Source: Phoronis australis (taxonomy: Eukaryota; Phoronida; Phoronidae). Taken from it: a stretch of DNA of 64,000 bases. Numbering within the stretch: position 1 is the stretch's first letter; the number at the start of each line of letters is the position of its first letter. The position numbers and the translations under genes were made by a program. The notes below the pieces were generated by a model that saw nothing but the letters and a program-made list of their open reading frames with translations, was not told where the DNA came from and did no database searches. The stretch is from NCBI GenBank assembly GCA_002633005.1, contig NMRA01000317.1:301366-365365 (forward strand), written 5' to 3'. Below, in pieces: positions 49,512-60,769 of this stretch.

Positions 49512-49931
49512 TTGTCTAACACGTTCAAAGAATTTATTTCTAGTTTCATTCCTAAAGCACTAATTCCAAGAGATGTGAAAAAGAAATTTCTGAAATATTC
49601 AGACAACCAGTGGTTTCAATGCAACTGGACAGATACCTACACGCCAACTGTACTGTATAATATTCCGGATGAACAGAAAAGAAATCCCTTAATGCTTACA
49701 GATAATATTACTGAAAACAAGTTCAAAGAAATCCAGGCAATTACAGCCAAAATTTACACTTGCGACATGTCAGATGAGGAATCCGCTATGACTATAATTT
49801 ATGATGTGGATACGCCGGATAGGTATCCGGCGTATCAATTTGGGTTGCAAAAACTTGGATCAGGTTCGGATAACTATCCGGTGGATATCTATCCATGTTA
49901 TATGGCGGGTAACGAAAAGAATACCATATAA
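49512..49931 (+). CDS. Array ORF C (representative copy), unknown 139-aa frame
   Basis: Open without an ATG at the 5' end, so perhaps an exon remnant. It carries KEFISSFIPKALIPRDVKKK, FLKYSDNQWFQC and KIYTCDMSDEESAMTIIYD. Full length in units 3-5; an extra base shortens it in units 1, 2 and 6. Its 3' third overlaps the dyads. No family recognised. Confidence 0.3.
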   Translation: MSNTFKEFISSFIPKALIPRDVKKKFLKYSDNQWFQCNWTDTYTPTVLYNIPDEQKRNPLMLTDNITENKFKEIQAITAKIYTCDMSDEESAMTIIYDVDTPDRYPAYQFGLQKLGSGSDNYPVDIYPCYMAGNEKNTI

Positions 49932-50090
49932 GACAATACCCAGAATTCTTGTAACCATGGTACAGACAAAATGGCTGACGGAAAAAAGAAGAGCCTATGA
50001 TGAAAAAGAGAACTGGAGACATACGGTGTCTGAGGCGAGAGCTTCACAGAACCACCTGCGAAAAGAAGTGAGCTTTTCATGTAGTCATGT

Positions 50091-50350
50091 CGCTTACAAA
50101 TCCTAAATATACAGTTGCAGGTGACCATACTCTGTTTTCTAACTCAAACATCTGTTTTTTCCATGTGATGTATTACTGGAAATTCATTCCCAGGTATAAA
50201 ATATCTCCATGATGGGATCCACAGCCAAAGAAAGATATACAAAATGATGTTTTCAGCAAATTCATAATGGTTGTAATCTGTCAACTCAACTTTCCAATGT
50301 TGGTGTTAGTGTCTTAACGACACTGTATCTGACATTTGTTTGTTGTATTG
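50091..50350 (+). repeat. Repeat R, copy 3, inserted in the tandem array
   Basis: The 3' two-thirds of repeat R (see 35744 and 52532) interrupts the array between unit 5 and unit 6. It starts at AAATCCTAAATATACAGTTG and ends near TTGTTGTATTGTACAG, next to the array word TACAGAAAAG. Confidence 0.8.
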
Positions 50351-51670
50351 TACAGAAAAGGATTTGGAAAGCAACTATGAATCTGTTCTATTTTTTCAAA
50401 GGGTTAGTGAACAGCTACAGAGAAATTACCACATTCTTTCGGCAAGCGATGATAGTTTACCTTGCCCGCGGAAATATGGATCGGTTGTCTGTGGTTAGAT
50501 TTCAAGCACGATTTGAATGCTGCCCGCAACAAAACAGCTATATCAAGATATTGTGATTTAAACAGAAAAGGGCCTAATGGCGCAATATCTACATGCAGTG
50601 TAGAAAACGAAGATTCCATATTACTCACTTCAGAAATAAAAGCGGCAAATGTTCCATGTTCAAGTACTACATGCTCTCATCCTAAACAATACACATTTTT
50701 GATGATGGAAATGAGTTTTTTGGAGTCGACAATGTGCTTTTGATCACATTTTCAAACCATGGATAGAGCATGACAAGACTATTGCAATCTGCAATGCAGT
50801 CCATGGATTCGGTTCTCATTCAACATTATGCAACTTCCACGCATTAACAGCATAGCGCACATAAATAATGGAAGATAACATTTTAGTAATGTTCATGTGG
50901 CCACTCCAAATTGGATTCAAAGCAATAATGAGATCCTGAAGTAGGAATATTCATGATCAGTTGTCTAACACGTTCAAAGAATTTATTTCTAGTTTCATTC
51001 CTGAAGCACTAATTCCAAGAGATGTGAAACAGCAATTTCTGAAATATTCAGACAACCAATGGTTTCAATGCAGATGGACAGATACTTACACGTCAACTGT
51101 ACTGTATAATATTAAGGATGAACAGAAAAGAAATCCCTTCATACTTACAGATAATATTACTGAAAACAAGTTCAAAGAAATCCAGGCAAATTACTGCCAA
51201 AATTTACACTTGCAACATGTCAGATGAGGAATCCGCTAGGACTATAATTTATGATGTGGATACGCCGGATAGGCATCCGGCGTATAAATTTGGGTTGCAA
51301 AAACTTGATCAGGTTTCCGATAACTATCCGGGGGATATTTATCTATGTTATATAGCGGATAGCAAAAAGGATACCATATAAGATAATACCCATAATTCTT
51401 GTAACCATGGTAGAGACAAAATGGCCGACGCAAGAAGGTCAACTATCTGGACAAAAAATGAGATCAACCTTATGTAAGTAACTGCAAGTTTAGTCAGAAG
51501 GTGACAAATGTGGACAAGAACTCAAGTTTGGGAGGGGATTGCACGGCACGGCAAAAAGAAGAGCCTATGATGAAAAAGAGAACTGCAGACATACGGCGTC
51601 TGGGGCAAGAGCTTCACAGAACCACCTGCGAAAAGAAGTGAGGCTTTTATGTAGTCATGTTCCACCAGGA
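50351..51670 (+). repeat. Array unit 6 (partial)
   Basis: Starts inside ORF A and ends just after the Myb/SANT-like remnant. It carries part of the segment missing from units 3-5, so it belongs with units 1 and 2 by type. Dyad at 51260 with one mismatch. It runs straight into the gypsy integrase fragment. Confidence 0.85.
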
Positions 51671-51695
51671 GTGCCCTGAATACGATTGTATAATT

Positions 51696-52484
51696 GAGTG
51701 GACAAGCTGTACATTACGTGTGTAACTTGCCTATACCTTTGGGTAATTTGGACATGACCATATTTGTCCAAGGGATATTGGCCATGTTCGTAGACGAGCA
51801 TCAGAGAGATTGGGACGACCATCTACCGCACGTTATGATGGTATATCATACCTCAGAGCATGACAGCATTAGTTTTACACCATACAGGTTGCTGTTTGGT
51901 CAGGTGTTGCTACCTTTGGACGTTATAGCTGGGAACCCTCCTGCTGGTGTAGATTCTGAGTGTGCCAGTCTCTGGAGGATGATTGGAGCTTTGCTCGAGA
52001 GGTGTTGAATTCAGGTTTTCACCGGCAGAAGAAGTACTACGATGCACGAGAGAAATTTCGCAAATTCCGTGATAGGAACTGGGACTTCCAATGGTACCCT
52101 ACAACTGCTAACCAGAAACTTTATCTTCGGTGGGTGGGTCCCTACACGATAGTAAGACGAGTAAGTGATGTGTTGTATGAAGTTCAGAAAGGACCTGATC
52201 TTCCCAAAATCGTAGTCCATGTACATCATTTGAAAGCTTGCCATGCGCCAACTGGAGGTCACCGGGAACGAGATGCCACTTCGGAGCCTTATCAGGGGAC
52301 GGAGGTGTTAAGCTCAGATGAGGTCAACAGTGATATGTGTTCTTGTTCTCTGGATATTCTGATTGAGGCTCAGAATTTTTCTTCAGTTTCTGACTGCCGT
52401 GGCGCTGTCAAAGCTGCAGCAAGTGCACCAGTTGTTCGTTACCGCCGAGGCAGGTTGATCAAGAAACCAGTCCGGTTTCTATAA
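51696..52484 (+). pseudogene. Ty3/gypsy-type integrase C-terminal fragment, one frameshift
   Basis: The first frame (to 52008) carries FVDEHQRDWDDHLPHVMMVY, TPYRLLFGQ and LPLDVIAGNPPAG, the end of a gypsy integrase core. A shift near 51970 leads to the second frame: RQKKYYDAREKFRKFR, LRWVGPYTIVRRVSDVLYEV and VHVHHLKACH, the C-terminal beta-barrel. It ends RRGRLIKKPVRFL and a stop. The rest of the element (gag, protease, RT, catalytic D-D) and its LTRs are not seen. Described as a dead retroelement tail. Confidence 0.85.
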
Positions 52485-52531
52485 TGTTGTATTTTCACTT
52501 TTTCTTGCAGAGACCTTCAGCTAGATCCCGC

Positions 52532-52890
52532 AAAATGGCAAGTGATTTTAATGATGGAATGGACTTCTTTTTTTCATAAAGACGAAAATTCAACAGACAT
52601 TTGAATATTTTAGGCAATTCATGCCTACCATCTTAGTAATAGTTGGGGAAGATGATTGGCTGACAATGCTTAAATATACAGTTGCAGATGACCACAGTCT
52701 GCTTTCAAACTCAAATTTTCTAATTTCTTCCATGTGATGTATTACTGGAAATTCAGTCCCAGGTATAAAATATCTCCACGATGGGATACACAGCCAAAGA
52801 AAAATATACAAAATGCTGTTTTCTGCAAATTCATAATAGTTGTAATCTGTAAGTGTCTTAACAATACTATATCTGCATCTATGTTTGTTG
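52532..52890 (+). repeat. Repeat R, copy 2
   Basis: Second long copy of the repeat at 35744-36117, in the same orientation and starting with the same words (AATGGCAAGTGATTTTAATG). The two long copies bracket the ISXO2/piggyBac pair and the tandem array. Confidence 0.8.
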
Positions 52891-53650
52891 TGCTGTGTAT
52901 CTTCTAAATGTACTATTGGGAATTAAACAAGGATTTCGAAATATATTCAGCACTAAAAACATACTCTCTGAACATTAGGTCGGTAGTTTAAGATATGACT
53001 GAAAATCGTGCAATGAGTTGCCTCAGGATATCTATGAGAGAAAGAAATGCAGGAAGAAAAATGAAAAATGAACAGTGGTTCACACCAAATCTGTGCAACA
53101 GTGCGATGACCACAGCTGTAGACCAAATGTTCTACTCATAAGTATAAGTGTTGAAAGAGCCTGTGGAATGGACATTTTTTATCAGCACCATAATATCAAG
53201 TTCAAGAGCAATATAGATTTAGACATTACAACATCAAAAAATTGATTGAAAAAGGGTTTTTCAAAGTCTAGGTGAAGGCATGGTATGGAGAACAGAACAG
53301 CGGGAAACCTGGACGTCTCGTCATCATTCATTGACAAAGGACTGTAGAGAGTAGTCCCAAATGTACCAACTCCAAGCATTTTAGTCTCTCTGCGTAAGTT
53401 AACTCTATTGATACAACAAAAAAGTTGTGGAACAAATAAACCATCCATTGCCTAAAATGGGGACTGGATTTGCATTGTCCTCTTTGATTTCATCTTCATT
53501 CTCTTTGGTTGTACTGTGATGCATTTAGCTAGTTAACGCCAGGAAACGATTAATGTAATTAACCTTGCTTTAAAATGGGAATCGCCAACTTAATTTCAGC
53601 AACACTCAAAGAAAACATACCACCCTTTGTTCAACAAATTATATGATTTC
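52891..53650. other. No gene recognised
   Basis: Short frames only; no motif or repeat partner in the window. Confidence 0.4.
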
Positions 53651-53890
53651 TCTATTCAGAATGCATATGCCATTTTGAAGAAAGTCTCACTACAACAGAT
53701 CAAGCAAGAGCATGTAAAAACATGTGGAACTTCGTAAAAGTTTTGATGCAGAACAGATCACAAAAGGAAGCAGACTGCATCTGTGATATGGTTGGATGTG
53801 CAGGAAGAATTGACCGCAAAAATGGATTGTGTGTGACATTTGTACCCGATGGCTACACATGAAATGTGCTGCACTACTCAATGCTACATG
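53651..53890 (+). pseudogene. Unrecognised coding-like remnant
   Basis: An open stretch of about 65 codons (CKNMWNFVKVLMQNRS, EADCICDMVGCAGRID) with three clustered cysteines ends at a stop. It precedes the YqaJ-like fragment in the same orientation and may be part of the same decayed element. Family unknown. Confidence 0.25.
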
Positions 53891-54269
53891 CGCCATTTAC
53901 CAGGCACAATACCAGTGACATTGTTGTTATATGTATCAGAATACTTTATTCAGGTACCTACATATAAAGTGTTAACAAAAAGAACAAGAACAACGTACAG
54001 TGGGAGTCATATCCAAAAGTCATCGTCCTCCGTTGTCCTGCTCATAGAAATACACTGGTATAATTTCACAAAGAACCCTAATAGAGGCTTAGTAGCAAGA
54101 ACTGTTTTAGAGTAATGAAGCTACTTTGAACATACTGTGATTTGAAGTAAGTCTACTGAACTGATCTCAGGTGCTTCAGAATATCGTAAGCTCTTCACGC
54201 AAAAGAACAACATTGGTGAGAACGAAGCCATTATGTGCATAGGTGTTTTTCACTATGTCCTTTAACGCC

Positions 54270-54880
54270 TTATAGTTTGTTTCACAACATAACGACAGCC
54301 CCTGAACAAGAAGAGTGTGTTGAAGATGTGGCCAAGGAACAGTGTAATAATGTCAAGTGGTCAACTTACAGGAAAGAGAGATTCACTGCAAGTAACTTTG
54401 ACAGAGTGATTAACAAGTTGGCAAGAAACTCATTTCTCAAAGTTTCTACAAACAACTTTTGGGGTATATTACACCCAAGGAGTGAAGTTCGTAATGTATG
54501 GAGTTGTACACTAAGACGGTACTGTTGCCGCATACAAAGGATATACTGGGCTACAAATTGACCCCTATGTCCTGTTTCTACACACAAGTGGAACTATTGA
54601 GGCAACACCTCACAGAATAAATGTGAGACAGGCTTATTACAAGTCAAGTGTTTGTACTCATTATCAACGTCTAAGTCGGACATACCAAACCAGGATGCCA
54701 TAGGATGGCCAATCATGGCGCACGTCAAAACGCCAGAAGGTAAAATCAGAGTAAACATTAACAAGACAGTTTGTGTGTTTAAAGAAAACAGACAGAGGAA
54801 TTGTCCCAACAACCATGCAAAGGATCTCTTTGGCACGTCCTGTTTGCGCAGATGCATGTTAATACCCACCAGTCATTAAC
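54270..54880 (+). pseudogene. YqaJ-like nuclease fragment
   Basis: ECVEDVAKEQCNNVKWSTYR followed by KERFTASNFDRVINKLARN has the 'W-x3-R-x3-R-x-T-A-S-x-F' signature of the YqaJ exonuclease/recombinase family. Downstream the frame breaks several times; IPNQDAIGWPIMAHVKTPEG is in another frame. The segment 54703-54750 is repeated at 63438-63485. Fragmentary; the family call is moderate. Confidence 0.4.
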
Positions 54881-55260
54881 TGCACACCACCTTCCTAACG
54901 CTGAACCGTCCACTGCTGCGGCTAACCCACACCATGCTCTGCCCCTCAGCCTCCCCATGTTGTTCCGTTGTCCACACCCCAACTCCATCAGGTATCGCAT
55001 TCCTTTGCACCTCGGCCTCATGCTGTTCTGTACACCGCACTATCTTCCGCAACTCAGCCTCACCACACCACACTTTGCCCCAACTTTCCTTCACTGCACT
55101 GAACAGCACACTCCAACATTCCCACCCATCAGTGAGTGACCTCTGGTTTCTATCTTGTGTCGCCAGTCAGCTCCATTTCTGTTCTTGGATCTCCAGCATC
55201 TAACATTCCTCAACTTTTCGCACCTTCTAACACCTCATCTCCTGTTCCAGCTAGCTGCTG
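54880..55260. repeat. C/T-rich strand-asymmetric stretch
   Basis: Very low in G on the + strand, with loosely repeated words (CCTCAGCCTC, CACACCAC, CCAACTCC, TGCTGTTCTG) about every 40-60 bases. All three + frames and several minus frames stay open for 60-110 codons because stops need A/G-rich words, so the frames are not evidence of genes. Confidence 0.5.
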
Positions 55261-55313
55261 CAAGAGAACGACATTGAGAAATACAAGTTGAAGCCAAGGG
55301 TGCTGAAAGTGAA

Positions 55314-55643
55314 TTGCTGGCAGAGGCAAGTGAAGTAAGTGAGGGTGATCGGCCAGATGAGGACACCATTTCATTTAATAGCGAATCCGGGAGTGAAATT
55401 ACTGAAGCTCCTACTAGTGAACGGTTGGCGGCACGAAAGAAAACTCACAACTTTGCCGTTTATCAGCAACGTAATGATCCTGAACAAACGGAAGTTACTG
55501 GAAAGTGGAGTGTGGCAGATTTGTGTGATGAGGAACCATGTCATCATAGATGCCCTTCTGGTAAAGACAGTTGGCGTATGTATCAAAGGGCATTGGCAAA
55601 AAATGAACAGCCTCAGAGAGACTGTAACTTGAACACTATTTGA
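55314..55643 (+). pseudogene. Acidic ORF with Mutator-like C-terminal motif
   Basis: It begins with an acidic stretch (EVSEGDRPDEDTISFNSESG) and ends in HHRCPSGKDSWRMYQRALAK, which resembles the 'H-x2-CP-x-G-x-DSW-x3-x-RALA' motif of Mutator-like transposases, including the copy at 60150. The two parts may be from different elements. No intact domain. Confidence 0.35.
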
Positions 55644-56009
55644 CCTATGCTGTTTTTCATATACACTGCCAAGTCTGACCTTAAATATAAGCAGACGGAA
55701 ACAGATGGTGTCTTTTTTTCTAGTATTATATTATTATGCCAATCTACATATTGCACACAAGTTTGGGGTATAATTTTTGTTTGTTACATAACAAGGTCTT
55801 AAAATGGGCTTTAGTTTGGATTTTGTAAGCACATCACTTATGTGAGGAGGTCTTTTATCGAACCTCCTCAGAACCATCACTGCACTATCCCACACTGTGA
55901 TCTACACAGAAGCATTTCAGGACATGCGGCAACATGTGTTACTGGGACGACACCCCTACCTGGTCTGAACAATTCCAGTAGCGGTGCGGCCTCTGTCGAA
56001 CTTCCATAT

Positions 56010-57012
56010 CTGTACGCGACAGGAGTTTCTTTTCGAAGACCAAGATGGGGCTTGACAAGCTCACACAGTTCATTTACCTGTGGTCTATGGACAAGTTGCC
56101 TATGGCAACCATCAGGCACGAACTGGGCATCAACTCCACCAAGACCCTAGTGGATTGGAACAACTTCATGCATGACGTGTGCCAGGCAGATTACGTCAAC
56201 AATTTCGCGCTTATTGGATGTCCTGGGACCATATTTGAGGTGAGAAACTAACATAGTAATCTAGATCCTTATCAATGTAGTAAAGAAAACCCAGTTTAAT
56301 TGAATGACGATAACAAAATATAACACTTACTTTGTAGTTTTAATGAAGTACAGACCTCTATATGCTAATGGCTTCTAAAAGTCGCGATTGCCAAATATTA
56401 ATGAAAGCGAAAATGCATGACTGACAGTTTGTCAGCATTTGGAATCGTATTTAAATTTAGAAATTAAAAGATCACCTTCTGTGAATGAAGTTAGCTCCAC
56501 CTACTGTGCACTGTGTTATGAGTTCTGTGAATACTGATTTGTTTATGAATGACCGAGTGCGCTACACCTACATTTTTATCTTATTTGGCGAATAGAAATT
56601 TGGCAGAAGAAAAAACAACCGGGGATGCCACGTTGATGGAAAATGAGTGCTCGGCGGCGTAAACAATAGTGTACAAGATCAAGATGTTTATAGTACCTAA
56701 ACCCCCAGAAACACCGCAATGCTACTTCCAATAATCAGAGCTCATGTGAGACCGGGCACTCGCATAACCACTGATGAACGGCATGCATACCGTGGATTAA
56801 ATCAACTTGGCTACTTACACGACACAGTCAACTAAACATTGAACTTTGTAGAACATGTGAACCCCACCAGCCACACAAATGATACTGAGGGACGTGAAGC
56901 GACAGTTTAAAGGAATCTCAGGGACCAGCAAGGAGGGACCACTGTTGGAAACCTATTTATATGAGTTTGGTGGCGCAAACGACATTGTGGCAACACCTTC
57001 CACGACATAATA
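56010..57012 (+). pseudogene. ISXO2-like transposase pseudogene with apparent intron
   Basis: The 5' part (about 56010-56239) carries KLTQFIYLWSMDKLPMATIR and LIGCPGTIFE, ending at a GT-G-A donor. After about 350 AT-rich bases, GCGAATAG precedes KFGRRKNNRG and, from 56719, [24 protein letters not shown], with the second catalytic Asp. A stop (near 56833) and a frameshift (near 56898) lie before RDVKRQFKGISGTSKEGP and LLETYLYEF. The order equals one ISXO2-like protein split by a single intron at the first catalytic strand. The first catalytic Asp region is at the splice junction and cannot be confirmed. Confidence 0.65.
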
Positions 57013-57181
57013 AGTGATATTATTGAGCAGTACGTGGTCTAAGTTAAACTTGTTTATAATTACAGTAAAAAGAAAATCATTAAGTCAGTGCTGTTGTTGG
57101 TACATGTTGATTAAATGCAGTCATGTGGACGATTTGACCTCAAGAAACGACTCAGTGGTTTTGTAATAAGCCCTAACTTCT

Positions 57182-57680
57182 TTGAATGTAGATGAATTGC
57201 TGGACCTGGAGCTCTTGATCATCCCGCTGGCGACAACTTCTCTGCCATTGGGCCTGATAGAATACGTACTACTGCATAAGTACGCAATGGCTCGCACGCA
57301 CGAGGCCCAGGGATGGGTGCTGTTGATATCGGCTGAGTGGCTGATATTAAATCTGCCCGAAGGCCATCCTGGAAAGATTGCCCTGGAATGTGTGTTGCAG
57401 ACGACAGATGCGGCGTCACGCAAGCGACACCACCAGGATGTACGCGACAGGAGTTTCTTTTCAAAGTCAAAGCTGGGGCTTAACAAGCTCACACAGTTCA
57501 TTTACCTGTGGTCAATGGACAAGTTGCCTATGGCAACCATCAGACACAAACTGGGTATCAACTCCACCAAGACTCTAGTGGACTGGAATAATTTCATGCG
57601 TGACGTGTGCCAGGCAGATTACGTGAACAGTTAGGCGCTTAGTGGATGTCCTGGGACCATATTTGAGGAAAGAAACTAAT
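57182..57680 (+). pseudogene. Second 5' copy of the ISXO2-like gene, truncated
   Basis: DRSFFSKSKLGLNKLTQFIY, LWSMDKLPMATIRHKLGI and VDWNNFMRDVCQADYVN are nearly identical to 56010-56239, and this copy extends further upstream (153 codons open, to a stop at 57634). A stop precedes the CPGTIFE stretch, and the former donor reads GAGGAAAG instead of GAGGTGAG. No 3' half follows. Confidence 0.65.
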
Positions 57681-58960
57681 ATAGAACTCTTGATTTTAAT
57701 GTAGGAAAGAAAATCTACTCTTAACCTTCATGACACCTGTGCAATTTATATATTTTACATCATTCACAGATACAAGGCTCTAAAAGTGGACATTATTACT
57801 AAACCAAATAACATTCATCATATATGAATGTCATGTGATTTGGCCACAGATGGCGCACTGACCAGACTGATGTTTGCAACCTTCATGTAATTGTAAAATA
57901 TTGCAGTTAAGGTCAGATACGGCAGTCCAAAATAACGTTTTTCGGTGAATTTTTGACATTTTGAGATTTCATCGTTTTTCATCACTTCAATGTATACTTT
58001 ACAGGATTTCATTATGCCAGATACTCCAAATCATGTGGAAAACAGAAAAATATCCATTTAATGTCATGCACCTCGTTTTCTTTCAGTAGTATTTCATCGA
58101 TATGTCCCTGAAAGTTACAAAAAATTTTGTAGCAATTCAGACCCAACGCCTCGGCCGATCAAGATGAGCCATGTTGTTTTGAAGAGAATTGTCTCATCTA
58201 TCAGCTGATGTGTTCCATATAAGGCTATTTCCGTGAACGTTCGACTGAGAAAAGTATTTTTAGATCTTACTTTCCGCGTTCTTATTGGCTGCCGAACAGT
58301 TACAGAAGATAATAAGGACAAGGCGCATCCTGATTGTTCAATTGAAACACCAGACCAGCTTCGTTTATATCCGTCGTTAGCAACCGGTTAGCAACCAGCT
58401 GTGATAACAGCCATTACTACGTCTCGATTAAATCAGCGTTTTCTGTTTTGATCGGAACTTTATTGCGTTTTATTGCGATTCTTCGATGGGACACGCACAG
58501 AAAATGGAAATCAGGATGTCTAATATTGAAGTAGGTTGATTTTAATATCATTTTTTACCAGATTCTTGATGTTTAGGCATCTTGTTTTGGCTTTCAGTCA
58601 GTTGAGTCAGTGACCCTTCCGATGAATCAACACATGATGACTGTCACATGTTTTGATGAACTCTGTAGTAAACTAAGTTACGGAAACTTTCATTCATAGA
58701 ACAGTTGCCTGAAACAGCTGACCATCACCCTATATGGCAAACACAGTTATAGATTTCTTCTGTGTGTTGTGAAAGTTGTAAGAGTTGTTTACTGTTATTT
58801 CCTGTAAAACTTAGAATCATGAAGTTGAGTGCTTGCAACCCACACACTTGCAAGCAGCACATAAACCTCACATGTGTCTAACAAAGTCAGTTCTCATCTT
58901 TCTACTGCCAATTGCTGTTATGCTTTTATTGACGAAGCTCTATTAAACAGCAGATAAAGT
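57681..58960. other. No gene recognised
   Basis: Includes GGTTAGCAACC-type repeats near 58377-58400 and an inverted CCAAT box (TATTGGCT) near 58287, so it may contain the old promoter of the Mutator-like element that starts at 58961. Nothing firm. Confidence 0.35.
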
Positions 58961-60306
58961 ATGGGGAAAACGAAACAAGCTGTGCAGCGTGCCTTTGGAT
59001 CAGCGAAGAAAAAAGAGACAACAGCTATCAAAAGCCCAAGAGGCCAAACTCAACACTCAACAGGTTCAGGTTAGCGAATGTGACGATTCGACAAGTGACA
59101 ATGATCAGGTGAGTGATGATGAACTTGATCAGTGACTTGACATTTTCCAGTTGAACAAAATGGTGAGTAATTTGTCATGTACCGGGGGCTCTGAAGGAAC
59201 TTTGGCATTCAGTAAAACTGAGAAGCATGCTGCCTTTTCTCAGGAAATAACCTTGACGTGCACTAAAGTTGACTGTAACTTTCGAGTGTTCGGTTATTTA
59301 AGTGCACGGTTGTCAAAAACAGACAAAGGAAATATACGGTTTGAAGTAAACCAATTGATGACAGTTTTGGCCCATGAGCTCGGTCAGGGCCATGCACTTC
59401 TCTCAAATTTTGCGTCAATATTTGGTTTGAAAAATATGAATAAAAAACATGCCAACACATCCGTAAGTCTGTACAGCAAAGTTATGTTCAAGCGGGACAG
59501 GAAAACATGGATGCAGCAGAAGAAATAGTCCGCCAAGCACACTTAGATTTAGACCCTACTTTGGATCCCAATGACACGATTGACAGGGCCGTGTCGTTTG
59601 ATGGGACTTGGCATAAACGCGGGTTCTCATCTCATTATGGAGTTGGTACCGTAATTGAAGTTTTCACCGGTTATATTTTGGACTATGAAGTATTGTCATC
59701 GTACTGCCACGCATGTGTTTCAGCAGAAAATGGCGGCTACAACACCGCTGAGTGGATCCAGTCATCGCCAAGACTGTGTGAAAAACCACACTGGATTTAG
59801 CAAGTCCATGGAGACTGCTGCTGAACTCAACATTTGGCCGCCGAGTGTCAACAAGTATAATCTGCAGTATACTAAAATTATTTATGATGGGGACTCCACA
59901 AAATATAAAGCTGTGTGTGATGCTAAGACCTATGGCGAAACTGATATTTGAGAAAATGGAGTGTCTAAATCAATGTAATAATCATGTTGGCAAACGAATG
60001 TAACCTCGACAGCCGTGGCCGAGGAAAACTGACGTAACAAAAGTGTGTGGTGCTACAAAAGTATTAATGTCAGGCTGTGCTTTGCAACTTGAACGGCATT
60101 GAGACAATGAAGAACAGAATTCATGCATCCCTTTTTCATTGTATGTCTACAGACAGGGACGCGAGTCACCACCACTGCCCACCTAGATCAGACAGTTGGT
60201 GCTTCTACTGTTGTGCTCAAGCTGAGAGAACTGATCCACCACCCCATGAACAGGCAGTCGGGCATCTTCTTTCTGTTGATGTAGTTATTAAAATATGTCC
60301 TCTGTT

Positions 60307-60733
60307 TGTCATGAATTCTCATGATGATCAAGTGAAAGTGGATCATATCCTGTTTTTTCATTGAACTCTGGCAAAAGGAAAAGTTGTTACATAATAGTTC
60401 CTGTGAGTAGTGACCTCAGCATATCAATGTTATTGTTTCAGTGCATCTGGTTGTCTGGTAAACAAGTCACTTTCCATATATGACATGCCAGGAAGAGAGA
60501 TTGTGGAATTCCATTCATATAGGTTTACTATTTGTGTTGACATTAAAGGAACTGACTCAAATACACCCAAAACCCACACATATTTTGAGTTGCTATATAT
60601 ACTGTAGTTAGAGCCAATAAACTTTTTGTGTTCTTATAGCCTTCAATCGATGTAGTCAGTTTTTATCTCCATCTAGCTAGCAAAGAACCTGTTAGACTCC
60701 ACAGCAATCTCCAACCTCAACAAATACCCTACA
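60307..60733 (+). repeat. 5' LTR of BEL-type element (427 bp)
   Basis: Starts TGTCATGAATTCTC, ends CCCTACA, with an AATAAA at about 60615. It aligns throughout with 61471-61892 with scattered differences. The left flank is Mutator-like coding DNA. Confidence 0.85.
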
Positions 60734-60738
60734 TTGGT

Positions 60739-60756
60739 TGGTGCCAAGTGACCCGA
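60739..60756 (+). promoter_or_regulatory. Primer-binding site of BEL-type element
   Basis: TGGTGCCAAGTGACCCGA, five bases after the LTR end and repeated at 61898-61915. It starts with TGG as expected for pairing with a tRNA CCA end. I did not identify the tRNA. Confidence 0.7.
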
Positions 60757-60769
60757 GAGGGGGAAACTC

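Larger units (their letters stand above)
48352..50090 (+). repeat. Array unit 5 (short type, 3' truncated)
   Basis: ORFs A (48786), B (48989) and C (49512-49931) are open. Perfect dyad at 49810. The unit stops in the Myb/SANT-like remnant, where repeat R copy 3 begins. Confidence 0.88.
39429..51670 (+). repeat. Tandem array of ~2.16/2.3-kb units (five full or near-full plus one partial)
   Basis: Using GACCTAGCT as landmark, units start at 39442, 41742, 44036, 46195 and 48352, all head to tail. A sixth, partial unit (50351-51670) follows after a 260-bp insertion. Copies are very similar, with point changes and small indels. Each full unit reads, in order: a segment with MAKKKPYIDRPSYHV; an AT-rich spacer; ORF A (74 codons); ORF B (101); ORF C (about 139 or truncated); paired dyads; a Myb/SANT-like remnant; and a Crypton-like core-binding remnant; units 5 and 6 stop short of the last. 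Units 3-5 lack about 138 bp that units 1 and 2 have and unit 6 partly retains. Confidence 0.92.

Noticed and set aside
54801-55203. Several overlapping 70-110-codon frames on both strands
   Set aside because: Caused by the C/T-rich composition, which suppresses stop codons in many frames at once.
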